Shown: positions 24,233-33,028 of the stretch, piece after piece
Position numbering within the stretch: the stretch's first letter is position 1
Layout: each line of letters starts with the position of its first letter
NCBI GenBank assembly: GCA_032622095.1
Contig: CP136068.1
Coordinates: forward strand, 49,838,443-49,902,442
Direction: 5' to 3'
Source: Siphonodentalium dalli
Lineage: Eukaryota; Mollusca; Scaphopoda; Gadilida; Siphonodentaliidae
DNA: 64,000 nt
Program-made: the position numbers and the translations under genes
Notes under the pieces: model-generated
Database searches by the model: none
The model's input: only the letters and a program-made list of their open reading frames with translations
What the model was told of the DNA's origin: nothing

Positions 24233-24841
24233 TTTAAGGTTAATTCTATTTTCTAAAGTATTGAGAGTGTTCATTATCACGAAGATTCTTTTTATGAAGG
24301 AAATAACTTAAAACATTAAATGGGATTTTGTTTTGTTTTCGCGGGTTTTCTTGAGTTTAATGTCATTACGTATGACCTTATTTCTCATTACATATTCACG
24401 CCACGCAGCCCACACAATTGCTATGTTTCCATGCGATTTAATGTCATTACATGTGACGTAATATCTCAATAATCTCAGAGGCAAGAATACGCCAGCTAAA
24501 GGCGGATTATAACAGTGGGGCTATAACGCTTAATGAATACTGGATGCTATAACAAACTGCGCAGCAGAATATCGCTGAATAGACGAGTATGAGATGAACA
24601 TAACTGCAATTGTGACTTTGTTTAAAGGCCCACTTAATTTTCGAGTCATTTTTTTTATAGTATATACGGTTTTAATAACAATTTATGCCATAAAATTTGA
24701 ATAAAATATTATAATTCATCACCATTTGAAACGCAGAATACTACTATCTCCTAGTTTGAAATACCCTGAAACACCTTTTTAAAAACAGCGTCAAGTCGTG
24801 CGTCGTATAACTAGCAATTAGCAACTAGCATGTCCCCTTCG
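24233..24841. other. No gene seen
   Basis: AT-rich, no supported feature. Confidence 0.4.
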
Positions 24842-25350
24842 GCTTTCCATAGATTTCGACGTAATTTGATACTTAAGGGTACTTGTGTCCGAGAAGTGTT
24901 TGGACGGATCAAATCGTGACCGTGACCTTGACCTTAAAAATGGTCAATTCAAGGTCAAATCGGGTAAAACGGACGGATTTCGACGAAATTTGATACCTAG
25001 GGATACCTTAATTTGTCCGGGGAGTGTTTGTGAACGGGTCAAATCGTGACACCGGCGTGACCTTGACCTTCAATATGGTCAATCAAAGGTCAAATCGGGT
25101 AAAACGGATGGATTTCGACGAAATTTGATACCTATGGGTACTTTTGTCGGGGGGGGGGGGCGTTTTGGACGGGTCAAATAATGACTCCGATCTGACATTG
25201 ACCTTCAAAATTGTCAAGTCGGGTAAAACGGACGGATTTCGACGAAATTTGATACCTAGGGGTACTTTTCTCCGGGGGGTGTTTTGGACGGGTCAAATCA
25301 TGACCCTGACCTTACCTTGACTTTCAAAATAGTCAATTCAAGGTAAAATC
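24842..25350. repeat. ~110-130-bp tandem repeat, four copies
   Basis: Units contain GGATTTCGACGAAATTTGAT, GTTTTGGACGGGTCAAAT and TGACCTTGACCTTCAAAAT. A poly-G run near 25149 varies in length between copies. Confidence 0.85.
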
Positions 25351-25808
25351 GCGCCTTTCGCCGGATATCAGATGGGAAACAGCCCGGACGAAGTCGGGCC
25401 CATGAGCTAGTGTAATAAAGAAGACAGTTTGAAGAATGTAATGTACAAATGTATAACACGAGAAACGGGAAAACTTGATATAGGGAAGTATGCAAATTTC
25501 CCACATGAAATTTGAAAGCTAGTTTATATTATAATTATATTATAATTTATATTTATGGCTAATAATATGATCTTGGTGGCGTTACCATTTCTGACTATGG
25601 TTTTCTTGTTAAAAGTGTGACGCTCTCTAACGGAAATGACACTATAACAACCCACCTTGCATACATTTCCAGCTGCCACGCAAAAGCAAATGTTGGTACA
25701 AACGATATTTGGTCGATATAAACGACTTGATATGGATTGAACAAAATTCAGTTTATTATTGTTATTACCGGTATTTGGAAAATAAATAAAAACTGGTGTG
25801 CTTTTATA

Positions 25809-25934
25809 CAGTTATCGCCCGCGATTGAGTGAGACACGGGGATTTGTCGCCCGCTCGAGACCTGGAATGTCACCCGAGGGCCGCCAGGCCCGAGGGTGAC
25901 ATTCCAGGTCGAGAGCGGCGACAAATCCCCCGTG
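25809..25934. repeat. Palindrome broken by the Polinton insertion
   Basis: The left arm (from CAGTTATCGCCC through GACCTGGAATGTCACCC) is followed by its complement, which runs up to CCCGTG at 25929-25934. The palindrome resumes after the element at 42493-42518, ending GATAACTG. The uninterrupted locus was therefore a hairpin element with ~80-bp arms, and the Polinton inserted within its right arm. Confidence 0.75.
25929..25934. repeat. Left target-site duplication CCCGTG
   Basis: Six bases identical to 42487-42492, directly outside the terminal inverted repeats. Six bp is the usual Polinton duplication. Confidence 0.9.
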
Positions 25935-26422
25935 AGAAGAATAGGGGTCTCGTTACTCTCACATCTAAAAATAGAATCTTTGGGTCTAAAATTGGTTGTA
26001 CTAAAATATTCCCAAAATATCAAAACCCAAAAAAAAAAAATTCAAAACTTCAAAAATTTATTTTTTCCAAAAAATTTCCAAACTTCCAAGTTATCAAAAC
26101 CCCAAAATTTCCAAACTTCCAAATTATCAAAACCCTCAAAATTATTTCTCCAAAAAAAGTTTAAATAAAAAATTTATAACGAGTTTTCGGTTTCTGATAA
26201 TCTCGATATTAAAATGTCGAATGTTAAATTATTTGCGTGTAATATCTTTCGTTATTTTTTTTTTGTTCAAATATTTTTCATGAAATTATTAATCGATGTT
26301 TAGAAAATAGCTTTATTGGACATTGGGACCATCGATATGAATGCATACATTCCAGTGTTTTATCGGACGCAGTTCATATAATTGTCATACCTGAAAATAG
26401 ACACTATTACTTTTACATAAAT

Positions 26423-26435
26423 AATAAAGAGCGTT
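26423..26435 (+). promoter_or_regulatory. Recurrent motif AATAAAGAGCGTT
   Basis: This 13-mer lies 37 bp upstream of the TIR-encoded ORF, is mirrored at 41969-41981, and recurs exactly at 38458, 38901 and 39345 in the polB intron. A 12/13 match in the opposite orientation follows the protease stop (32692-32704). Role unknown; it also contains an AATAAA hexamer. Confidence 0.5.
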
Positions 26436-26472
26436 TATTCTTTACTTCTCTCTATATGAAGTTATTGAGTAT

Positions 26473-26748
26473 ATGACAGGCGTGTATTATCGTGAATTAT
26501 TGGAAGTATTGAGACTAACGGTCGAAAATTGTAATGTGAAATTAGAACCCTCCAGAATGAATTGTTCGCTGTACACGCAATCACACGCGACATTGGTCGT
26601 GTGTCACACCTTTGCTTTACCAAATGAATTCTATTATTTCCCCCGTTCACAGCTATATGGTATTCAGAAAACATATCGATTTAATGTCAGAACAAACGGG
26701 TTAGTATCAATTAAGGTTGATAAACTGTGTCATTCACACGATAATTAG
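26473..26748 (+). CDS. TIR-encoded 91-aa protein, left copy
   Basis: The frame lies wholly inside the left terminal repeat and reads inward. An identical copy is encoded in the right repeat (41656-41931, minus). The protein starts MTGVYYRELLEVLRLTVENC, has four cysteines, no TM segment and no motif I recognise. Residues 20-90 alternate hydrophobic and polar residues, suggesting a small beta-rich fold. The frame has stayed intact in both copies. Expression, and whether it is a gene at all, is inferred. Confidence 0.5.
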   Translation: MTGVYYRELLEVLRLTVENCNVKLEPSRMNCSLYTQSHATLVVCHTFALPNEFYYFPRSQLYGIQKTYRFNVRTNGLVSIKVDKLCHSHDN

Positions 26749-27105
26749 TTAGCCAAAAACATGCATACATATTAAGTCAGGTCGTGAGACACTCAATTAT
26801 AGAAATTGCTTTGATGACATTGTTATAACAACATTACGTAATAACCCCTTATCACTCCATTCACACTTACGATCATATACCGAAACTCCAGGTAGCACCG
26901 ATGATGTAACATTATATCACTGCTATTGTACCAATGATAGGTTCAGACATGTTCTATGTTTAGAGAAATAGATAATCTGCAGGTGTTCACTTGACAAGAG
27001 ATTTTGTACACTCAATCACAGACCAACGTGATAATACCAGCCCACACCCAACCCACAACATCCACCAAACACCTTCACATCACTTACCAAAACCAATGAT
27101 GTTAT

Positions 27106-27126
27106 AAGAACTGTAGGTTTTTATAA
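27106..27126 (+). promoter_or_regulatory. Upstream copy of late-block promoter-like motif
   Basis: ATGATGTTATAAGAACTGTAG resembles the box at 27189-27210, 83 bp downstream. Either could position transcription of the + strand block. Confidence 0.4.
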
Positions 27127-27188
27127 TATTATAGCTTGCAGTGTCATCCTGGTAATTCATTTACAACAGCCATAACAAATGTTTACTT

Positions 27189-27210
27189 ATGATGTATATA
27201 AGAACTGTAT
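27189..27210 (+). promoter_or_regulatory. TATA box upstream of the late block
   Basis: ATGATGTATATAAGAACTG contains a consensus TATATAAG about 50 bp before the ATPase start, a normal spacing for initiation just ahead of the short leader. A run of ten A residues immediately precedes the ATG. Confidence 0.55.
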
Positions 27211-27249
27211 AGCTACTAATAAATAGGACACAGTGAACACAAAAAAAAA

Positions 27250-27915
27250 ATGGGTCCAATTAACCATAGCTCCATACCATTTGAACCTTGTTCTAGTATT
27301 TGCATCACCGGACCAACTGGTTCTGGTAAGACGAGATGGGTCTACAGATTCCTGCAAAATCTTAATGGAATGTATTCTAGAGATCCACCTAAGAAAATAA
27401 TGTACTGTTACGGTATTTATCAAAATTTCTATGATGAAATTGAATCATCAATCGAAAATTTGGTCATGCATCAAGGATTACCTACCCAAACAGAAATCGA
27501 AGAATTTGCTGACGGTAAACATAATATGTTAATATTAGACGACTTGATGCATCGCATTATTGACCAAAAAGAGATTGAAACACTATTTACGCAGCAAACT
27601 CATCATCGCTGTCTTTCGGTGCTGTTTATTTCACAAAATTTATACGCACAAGGCAAGGCTGCGAGAACTATAGCCTTAAACACAGGATATCTAATTTTAT
27701 TCAAAAATTTGAGGGATGGATCACAAATTTCCACATTGGGTAGACAATTGTATCCCGGTAAATCTAAAGTACTCATTGAGGCATACAAGGATTGTATGAA
27801 GAAACCATTTGCGTATCTTATAATAGATATGTCCCCTCACACTGAGGATAAATACAGGCTACGAACAGACGTGTTTCCCAACCAAGACCCTATAATTTAC
27901 GTACCTACTACGTAA
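27250..27915 (+). CDS. ATP: Genome-packaging ATPase (FtsK/HerA, A32-like)
   Basis: This 221-aa ATPase is expected to pump element DNA into the capsid. Walker A is GPTGSGKT (residues 21-28) and Walker B is MLILDD (93-98). The region VLFISQNLYAQGKAART (~124-140) holds the expected sensor and arginine residues. The length and motif spacing fit Polinton/adintovirus and poxvirus A32-type packaging ATPases. It is the first gene of the packed + strand block, about 50 bp downstream of a TATA box. The next gene starts 40 bp after its stop. Intact. Confidence 0.93.
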   Translation: MGPINHSSIPFEPCSSICITGPTGSGKTRWVYRFLQNLNGMYSRDPPKKIMYCYGIYQNFYDEIESSIENLVMHQGLPTQTEIEEFADGKHNMLILDDLMHRIIDQKEIETLFTQQTHHRCLSVLFISQNLYAQGKAARTIALNTGYLILFKNLRDGSQISTLGRQLYPGKSKVLIEAYKDCMKKPFAYLIIDMSPHTEDKYRLRTDVFPNQDPIIYVPTT

Positions 27916-27955
27916 TAAGAAGGGGACAGTATCGGAGCTGAGTCGTGACGATAAA

Positions 27956-28279
27956 ATGAGTCGATTATTACGTAATGAGTTGAATTTTGTCAGACTATTG
28001 ACATCAACCCAATCAAGATCTCAACGAAACGCATTATTGACATCGATAACTAATAATCAGTTGAAAGTTCTGGTTGAAATTACGATCAATTTACTACATG
28101 ATAGTTTAACAGTTACAGTTCAACAAAAAGCTAAATTACGGCGATATAAATCATTTTATATATTCTTGAGTGATAAATCTGTGAGTTTGTTGAGGAAAAG
28201 AAAAAGTGTGAATAATCACTCAACCGCCATTACTTTGATGTTGAACATCGTTGAACCTAAATTGAAACAGTTTTTGTGA
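27956..28279 (+). CDS. Small basic protein conserved in Polinton-type elements
   Basis: A 107-aa protein, basic and leucine-rich. Its layout (RNALLTSITNNQLKVLVEI in the N-terminal half, then a Lys/Arg-rich LLRKRKSVNN stretch) resembles small proteins often found beside the ATPase in aquatic-animal Polintons, from memory and not checked. No catalytic motif or TM segment. The basic charge would suit a DNA-binding or core role, but the function is unknown. The stop overlaps the next start by 4 bp. Confidence 0.7.
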   Translation: MSRLLRNELNFVRLLTSTQSRSQRNALLTSITNNQLKVLVEITINLLHDSLTVTVQQKAKLRRYKSFYIFLSDKSVSLLRKRKSVNNHSTAITLMLNIVEPKLKQFL

Positions 28280-28647
28280 TGGAGTCTGTGAAGAAAACTG
28301 TTTTGATCCCGTATGAAAGATATATGAGGTACACTGAAAAAAGTGAACACAAAAAAGTTTCATCGGAGTCTAACATTGAACACAGCGACATCTCGGCAAA
28401 CAATAGTAGCCCTTCCGATGAAATGGATAAAGAAATGGACCCGATGAATAATCAGATTGTTAATACAGTTCAAACGACTGAACCTCAGGATGCAATCCAA
28501 AAATCAGAAGTTAACACATCGAAAAAGACACGTACCAAGCAAAAAAAAAAGAAAATAAGAGGGGTTAAGCGTGAAATATCTAGACCTCCTGGTATAATCG
28601 CCGGTAAGCTGACCAAGATAAAGAAGAAACGTTGGCTATCACTGTGA
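28276..28647 (+). CDS. Small protein with acidic middle and basic tail
   Basis: 123 aa. It begins MMESVKKTVLIPYERYMRY; the VLIPYERY-type start is, as I recall, common among Polinton accessory proteins. The middle (35-65) is acidic and Ser/Asn-rich. The tail (82-120) is rich in Lys/Arg with RPPGIIAGK and ends WLSL. The overall form resembles an adenoviral core or precursor protein, but that is only an analogy. It overlaps the preceding gene by 4 bp (ATGA) and the integrase frame by 16 bp. Confidence 0.65.
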   Translation: MMESVKKTVLIPYERYMRYTEKSEHKKVSSESNIEHSDISANNSSPSDEMDKEMDPMNNQIVNTVQTTEPQDAIQKSEVNTSKKTRTKQKKKKIRGVKREISRPPGIIAGKLTKIKKKRWLSL

Positions 28648-29762
28648 ACAATATGGCCGATTGGAAAGATTATTTGAGTTCAATTTATTTTAATCCGGGT
28701 CACCCCGCATCGTACTCAGGAGCTACAAAGTTGCATCAGACTGTAAAATCTGAAAATAAGCACAACATTTCCAAGCGCGAGATTGTGACGTGGCTACAAA
28801 ATCATGAAAGTTATTCCCTGACAAAAAGTGTTAGACGAAAATTCCCGAGGTCTCGTGTTATTGTAAACGCTTCTGACAGTCAATGGGATGGAGACCTCAT
28901 GGATATGAATGATGTTTCCAAAGACAACGACAATTACACCTACGTGTTAGTAATGATTGACATTTTTTCTAGGAAGTTATGGTGTGAAGCTATAAAGAGG
29001 AAAACTGCAATTAATGTGATCAATGCTATGAAACATATATTTGAAGGTGGAAGAACCCCGCGCGTCCTCCGAACGGATCGCGGTTCGGAGTTCACAAACA
29101 AACGGGTCAAAAGTTACCTTAAGGGTCTTCATATATCTCAAATTTTTACTCAAAACGAAATGAAAGCCAATTATTCGGAACGGGTCATAAAAACTATAAA
29201 GCAGAAGATTTCGCGTTATATGATAAAGCATAATAATGCTAGATATATCGACATTCTACAAGATATTGTGAAAAGTTATAACCATACAATACATCGTTCG
29301 TTAGGCACCACCCCTGACTCCATAACTGTTGAGAATGAAGATGAGTCTCGTCTCGATCAGTGGTTAATAAGACAGAAGGGAGGTGTTAAAAGTAAATTGA
29401 AGAAAAAGTTCAAATACAATGTAAATGATATCGTTAGAATATCACACACCAAAGCAGTTTTTGACCGAGAATATTCTCAGAAATGGACTGGAGAGTTGTT
29501 CAAAGTGACTAAGAGGTTTTACAGGCAGAACATACCCTTGTATACATTGACAGATTTCTTGGATGAAAACATTGAGGGTGCTTTCTACGAGTCAGAACTT
29601 CAAGGGGTGCGCGTTGATGACGAAACAGTTTACAGAATAGATAAAATTGTCAAAAAGAGGAAACGAAAGGGTCAAACTGAAGTCCTGGTGCACTGGCATT
29701 CATGGCCTGACAAATTTAATTCATGGATTTTAGAGTCTGATGTCGACAGATATCAAAATTAA
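28632..29762 (+). CDS. INT: Retroviral-type integrase with chromodomain
   Basis: This 376-aa enzyme would insert the element into host DNA and so produced the 6-bp duplication seen here. The catalytic acidic residues are visible: D88 (DGDLMDM), D149 (RTDRGSEF) and E183 (NYSERVIK), with 33 residues between the last two. The N-terminal part (to ~70) lacks a clear HHCC zinc site. A C-terminal chromodomain (about 332-372, YRIDKIV..VHWHSWPD..SWILESDV) may guide it to modified histones. The true start could be the internal Met at residue 8 (MADWKDYL), which would end the overlap with the previous gene. Intact. Confidence 0.95.
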   Translation: MAITVNNMADWKDYLSSIYFNPGHPASYSGATKLHQTVKSENKHNISKREIVTWLQNHESYSLTKSVRRKFPRSRVIVNASDSQWDGDLMDMNDVSKDNDNYTYVLVMIDIFSRKLWCEAIKRKTAINVINAMKHIFEGGRTPRVLRTDRGSEFTNKRVKSYLKGLHISQIFTQNEMKANYSERVIKTIKQKISRYMIKHNNARYIDILQDIVKSYNHTIHRSLGTTPDSITVENEDESRLDQWLIRQKGGVKSKLKKKFKYNVNDIVRISHTKAVFDREYSQKWTGELFKVTKRFYRQNIPLYTLTDFLDENIEGAFYESELQGVRVDDETVYRIDKIVKKRKRKGQTEVLVHWHSWPDKFNSWILESDVDRYQN

Positions 29763-29800
29763 TAAGAGCAAGCTATCCGAGGGGGGAAACCATTACAATC

Positions 29801-30241
29801 ATGAATAATAGAACAGATACCTTGACGAATATGTTTCAAACAGAACGCGGTCGTCTACATATGAATCTCCTTAAATGGATAGGAATTACGATTATGGTAA
29901 TAACTCTGTCACTACCGGTTATAATAGTTCCAAAGAAGATACCACGTCAGACGGGGGACTATGAATTACGGCATACGAACGAGTCACGCCCCCATGATTA
30001 CGAACAACACCCCTGTGGGTTCGTGAAAAAGTGGACAATACGATCAAACATTACTGTTACATTATGTAATAATCAAGGGCGCATTTATACACGCATTAGG
30101 CGAGTTGTGAATAACACTCCCGCGATTATAAGTATTCCGTATAACCAGTGGTCTGCCTTCAAGTATATATTCAGTGATGTTGATAAAACTATAAGAGAAG
30201 AGATGAACATTGATTCTCATTTGAAACAAAATAGAAACTAG
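29801..30241 (+). CDS. Membrane protein with PC4-like C-terminal domain
   Basis: 146 aa. A single hydrophobic segment (about 25-43, WIGITIMVITLSLPVIIVP) follows a short polar N-terminus. Residues ~79-134 (ITVTLCNNQGRIYTRIRRV, then ISIPYNQWSAFKYIFSDVD) follow the strand-turn-strand-helix order of the PC4/p15 single-stranded-DNA-binding fold, including the IR pair and the Trp in the helix. The same pattern occurs twice in the protein at 33565-34176. A membrane-anchored PC4-like protein is unusual; a virion membrane or capsid-vertex protein whose tail touches DNA is one possibility. It lies between integrase and penton-like genes, 4 bp before the latter. The PC4 call is by eye. Confidence 0.6.
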   Translation: MNNRTDTLTNMFQTERGRLHMNLLKWIGITIMVITLSLPVIIVPKKIPRQTGDYELRHTNESRPHDYEQHPCGFVKKWTIRSNITVTLCNNQGRIYTRIRRVVNNTPAIISIPYNQWSAFKYIFSDVDKTIREEMNIDSHLKQNRN

Positions 30242-30245
30242 TCAT

Positions 30246-30683
30246 ATGGATAATTATTATCTGTACCTGACTAGCGACGATTCCATAGATAAATATCCAG
30301 ATAATCGTCCTCTCGACTTCACAATAGAGTTACCTGGTGTATTAATATTGGAAGGGGCGTGGTTATGTTGTTTGAAAGACATAAACATAACTGACCATAT
30401 AGACACGGATTTATTATATATTTGTTCGGACATATGTGGAGAATCAATAGCCTGCGACACATCATACCCCATCCTCCGGGTTATAAAGAGAGACACACGT
30501 GATACGGGTCATTGGCGGAGTTTTGAGGACTCATTCTACATAAACGTAAGACAGGATAAACTTCAGCGTCTCAGGATTTTTATAAGAGGCGATAAACTTT
30601 CTAAAATAAATGCAGAAAAAAGAGTGACCTGTACACTACATCTGAAGAAACATGTCGATCACGTATATTCCCGCAGATATTGA
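30246..30683 (+). CDS. Putative minor capsid (penton-like) protein
   Basis: 145 aa. The order MDNYYLYLTSDDS, YPDNRPLDFTIELP, LLYICSDICGES, YPILRVI and LRIFIR..CTLHLKK matches the small beta-rich protein that sits just upstream of the major capsid gene in Polintons, regarded as the single-jelly-roll vertex protein. No signal peptide or TM segment. It overlaps the next gene by 32 bp. Position and pattern agree; fold identity is inferred. Confidence 0.65.
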   Translation: MDNYYLYLTSDDSIDKYPDNRPLDFTIELPGVLILEGAWLCCLKDINITDHIDTDLLYICSDICGESIACDTSYPILRVIKRDTRDTGHWRSFEDSFYINVRQDKLQRLRIFIRGDKLSKINAEKRVTCTLHLKKHVDHVYSRRY

Positions 30684-30987
30684 AATGTGGAGAAAACATT
30701 TCAGGGACATGATTAATGGGAAGTTAACGCCAGATAATGAGGGTCGCTACTTTATTGACAAAACTCAAAATAGCGATAGTGAAGAAGAAGAAGACGTTCT
30801 AAAACCACATATTAACGTAGTGACACCCATAGCGCAAGCGATTGAAATGGCCAAAGCAGAAGTTGCAGAAAATAAGTTGACACAAGCACGTAAGACGTCA
30901 AAAAAAAACAATAAGAGGGTGTTACCTAACGATTTGGCTCATAACCCGAAGAAAGTGAAAACCACCACCTGGTTCGATAAACCATGA
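30652..30987 (+). CDS. Small capsid-block protein, function unknown
   Basis: 111 aa. It has a structured N-terminus (IPADIEMWRKHFRDMINGKL), an acidic run (SDSEEEED, ~42-49) and a Lys-rich C-terminal third. Genes of this size and charge often lie between penton and major capsid genes in Polintons. It could be a capsid cement or core precursor; nothing in the sequence decides. It overlaps both neighbours (32 bp upstream, 4 bp downstream as ATGA). Confidence 0.65.
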   Translation: MSITYIPADIEMWRKHFRDMINGKLTPDNEGRYFIDKTQNSDSEEEEDVLKPHINVVTPIAQAIEMAKAEVAENKLTQARKTSKKNNKRVLPNDLAHNPKKVKTTTWFDKP

Positions 30988-32246
30988 ATGAATACAGAGA
31001 GTACCATACCTCTAAATTGGCATTATTTGAATCGCCCACGGTTGACAGCGGAATACAAGCGACAGAATGGATAAACTACAGACCCGTGAATCAGCTGACA
31101 GACACTGCAGCTTTAGAGTTCAATATTCCCGCCATGGCCACAACCTACATGGACCTCAAACGGACATTGCTACTTCTCAAACTCAAAATAACCAAGCAAG
31201 ATGGTTCGGCTCTAACCGTTAATGACGATGTGGGCCTGATAAATGCACCCCTACATTCAATATTTTCGCAGGTCGATTTGAATATACAGCAAGTTCCCGT
31301 GAGTCAAGTCGGTCCGAATTATCCATACAAAGCATATTTCGATGTACTCTTACAAACTGAACGTAAGGAACAGCTACATGGACAAGCGTTCGAAAAGGAC
31401 ACGGCAGGTGGTATGGACCTGGCAGATTCGAAAAGCGGGAACTCTGGCCTGTATTACAGGTCCAAAACAACCCGTACTAGTCAAATAATGGATATTATGG
31501 GATCAATTCAGCTTGACTTCTTCCAACAGGACAAATTACTACTAAATGGTCTCCCGCTCACGTTAAAATTCTGGCAGACGAGAGATGTTTTTAGACTGAT
31601 GTATGCGGGAACCACTGAGACATACAAGTTGAAAATACAGGAAGCTAATTTGAGACTAGCCACTGTGAAAGTTAACCCCGGTGTATTACTCAGTCATACC
31701 GAGTCACTCAAGAAAAAGAACGCGTGTTATCCTTTTTCAAAATCTATCATAAAGACGTATACAGTGTCAAAAGGTGCATTCAGTTTGGGAGAAGATAATC
31801 TATTTCAAGGAAACGTACCCAGTAGCTGTATTATTGGCTTAGTATCATCAAAGGCTGAAAGCGGTTCACGCGATAAGAACCCGTTCAACTTTGCGACTTT
31901 TGGATGCAACTTCGTCGGATTTTACGTCAACGGGCAGTCTATGCCCGCCCAAGCACTCCAACCGAACTTTACCAGTAAGGAATATGTAGAAGCTTACAAT
32001 ACGATAATAAAAGATGCGAAACGAAAAGCCGTTCATATTACTTATGAGGATTATGCGAAAGGTTATTGCATATATCGGATAAACCCGCAAGGAATTAATC
32101 ACGACAGGGTCATACCACACAAAGGTCACACACGCCTCGAGATTAAATTCTCATCGGCTTTGAAAGACAATTGTACTGTAATCGTATACGCAAAATTTCC
32201 TGCCGTTCTCAAAGTTGACGAGAGTCGTAAAGTTTGCATTGAATAA
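30984..32246 (+). CDS. MCP: Major capsid protein (double jelly-roll)
   Basis: 420 aa. The pattern is that of the Polinton/adintovirus hexon-like capsid protein: TEWINYRPV near 28, LEFNIPAMATTYMDLKRTLL, NAPLHSIFSQVDLNIQQVPV, YPYKAYFDVLLQ, then KDTAGGMDLA, and SIQLDFFQQDKLLLNGLPL leading into the second jelly roll. Trimers of such proteins build icosahedral shells. The frame is intact and its stop overlaps the protease start (TAATG), an arrangement suited to termination-reinitiation. On the short side for the family. Confidence 0.88.
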   Translation: MNEYREYHTSKLALFESPTVDSGIQATEWINYRPVNQLTDTAALEFNIPAMATTYMDLKRTLLLLKLKITKQDGSALTVNDDVGLINAPLHSIFSQVDLNIQQVPVSQVGPNYPYKAYFDVLLQTERKEQLHGQAFEKDTAGGMDLADSKSGNSGLYYRSKTTRTSQIMDIMGSIQLDFFQQDKLLLNGLPLTLKFWQTRDVFRLMYAGTTETYKLKIQEANLRLATVKVNPGVLLSHTESLKKKNACYPFSKSIIKTYTVSKGAFSLGEDNLFQGNVPSSCIIGLVSSKAESGSRDKNPFNFATFGCNFVGFYVNGQSMPAQALQPNFTSKEYVEAYNTIIKDAKRKAVHITYEDYAKGYCIYRINPQGINHDRVIPHKGHTRLEIKFSSALKDNCTVIVYAKFPAVLKVDESRKVCIE

Positions 32247-32692
32247 TGAATACACGCGGACTCATGAGGGCGATAAATAGTTTCACAAACCATAATGAGA
32301 TAGATGTTTGTCCCATAGACAAATTACCTCTTTATATCCAATATCCCCGGATGTATATAGTTAACACAGACGAGAGTAGCCAACCTGGACGCCACTGGAT
32401 ATTGATGACATTCCAGGAACATAACGTATCAGAGTTCTTCGACCCTATGGGATTAAAACCCGAGTGTTACAACGGACGATTTAAACACGTGTTGTTATTG
32501 AATGGACCTCGTTACGAGTGCAATGCTTACAGATTACAGGGTTCTAATATATGTGGTCCCTATTGCATATACTTTGCATTCTATAAACTGTGCGGATACA
32601 GTCTAGAAAATATAATGAGACGTTTCAGTGCCAATAATTATATGTATAATGATTTAATTATTAAGGATTTTATGTTGAAATATATTCTGTAA
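32246..32692 (+). CDS. PRO: Adenain-like maturation cysteine protease
   Basis: 148 aa. The catalytic set of the adenovirus/Polinton protease is in place: H50 (GRHWILMTF), D66 (EFFDPMG), Q98 and C103 (QGSNICGPYC). It would cleave capsid and core precursors during particle maturation. The start codon overlaps the major capsid stop by one base. It is the last gene of the + strand block and ends 12 bp before a diverged copy of the AACGCTCTTTATT motif. Intact. Confidence 0.92.
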   Translation: MNTRGLMRAINSFTNHNEIDVCPIDKLPLYIQYPRMYIVNTDESSQPGRHWILMTFQEHNVSEFFDPMGLKPECYNGRFKHVLLLNGPRYECNAYRLQGSNICGPYCIYFAFYKLCGYSLENIMRRFSANNYMYNDLIIKDFMLKYIL

Positions 32693-32808
32693 ACGCTCTT
32701 CATTAGCGACAACGAGAGAAACACTCTTTAAATTATATTATGTATATAAATAAAATATTGTAAATACAATCATTTATCGTTCTTATATTATCATATGTAT
32801 GACTGGGA

Positions 32809-32842
<34 letters not shown>

Positions 32843-33028
32843 GACTGGGTTGAGAGGGGTGGGGGTGGGGGGTCTGTGGAGAGAGTCCGGTGAGGTGGTA
32901 TTAGGTCTGTTGTCAAAACAAACAAAAAAATCTATTGTTTTTGTTTGTTTCGTCAAAAGCCTAAAAAACAAAGGTATGTGAGCCATCCCCCCGAATGAAA
33001 AAAATAGATAATCGATACATATATATAT
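32693..33028. other. Convergent intergenic region with AT microsatellite
   Basis: Contains AATAAA near 32748 for the + strand block, an (AT)n run at 32812-32836, a G-rich stretch near 32850-32872, and AATAAA for the - strand gene overlapping the TBP-like stop codon. No gene. Confidence 0.55.

Larger units (their letters stand above)
25935..26988. repeat. Left terminal inverted repeat
   Basis: It starts AGAAGAATAGGGGTCTCG and ends ..AATCTGCAGGTGTTC, matching 41410-42486 in reverse complement apart from small indels (an A-rich stretch near 26030, and ATATACCGAAACTCC near 26875). It carries a complete 91-codon frame. Confidence 0.93.

Noticed and set aside
26462-26674. Minus-strand frame in the left TIR (and its mirror 41730-41942)
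   Set aside because: Fully antisense to the 91-codon frame; no independent support, though I cannot exclude which strand is expressed.
32783-32986. Frames across the AT microsatellite in the Polinton
   Set aside because: Driven by (AT)n translation; no protein features.
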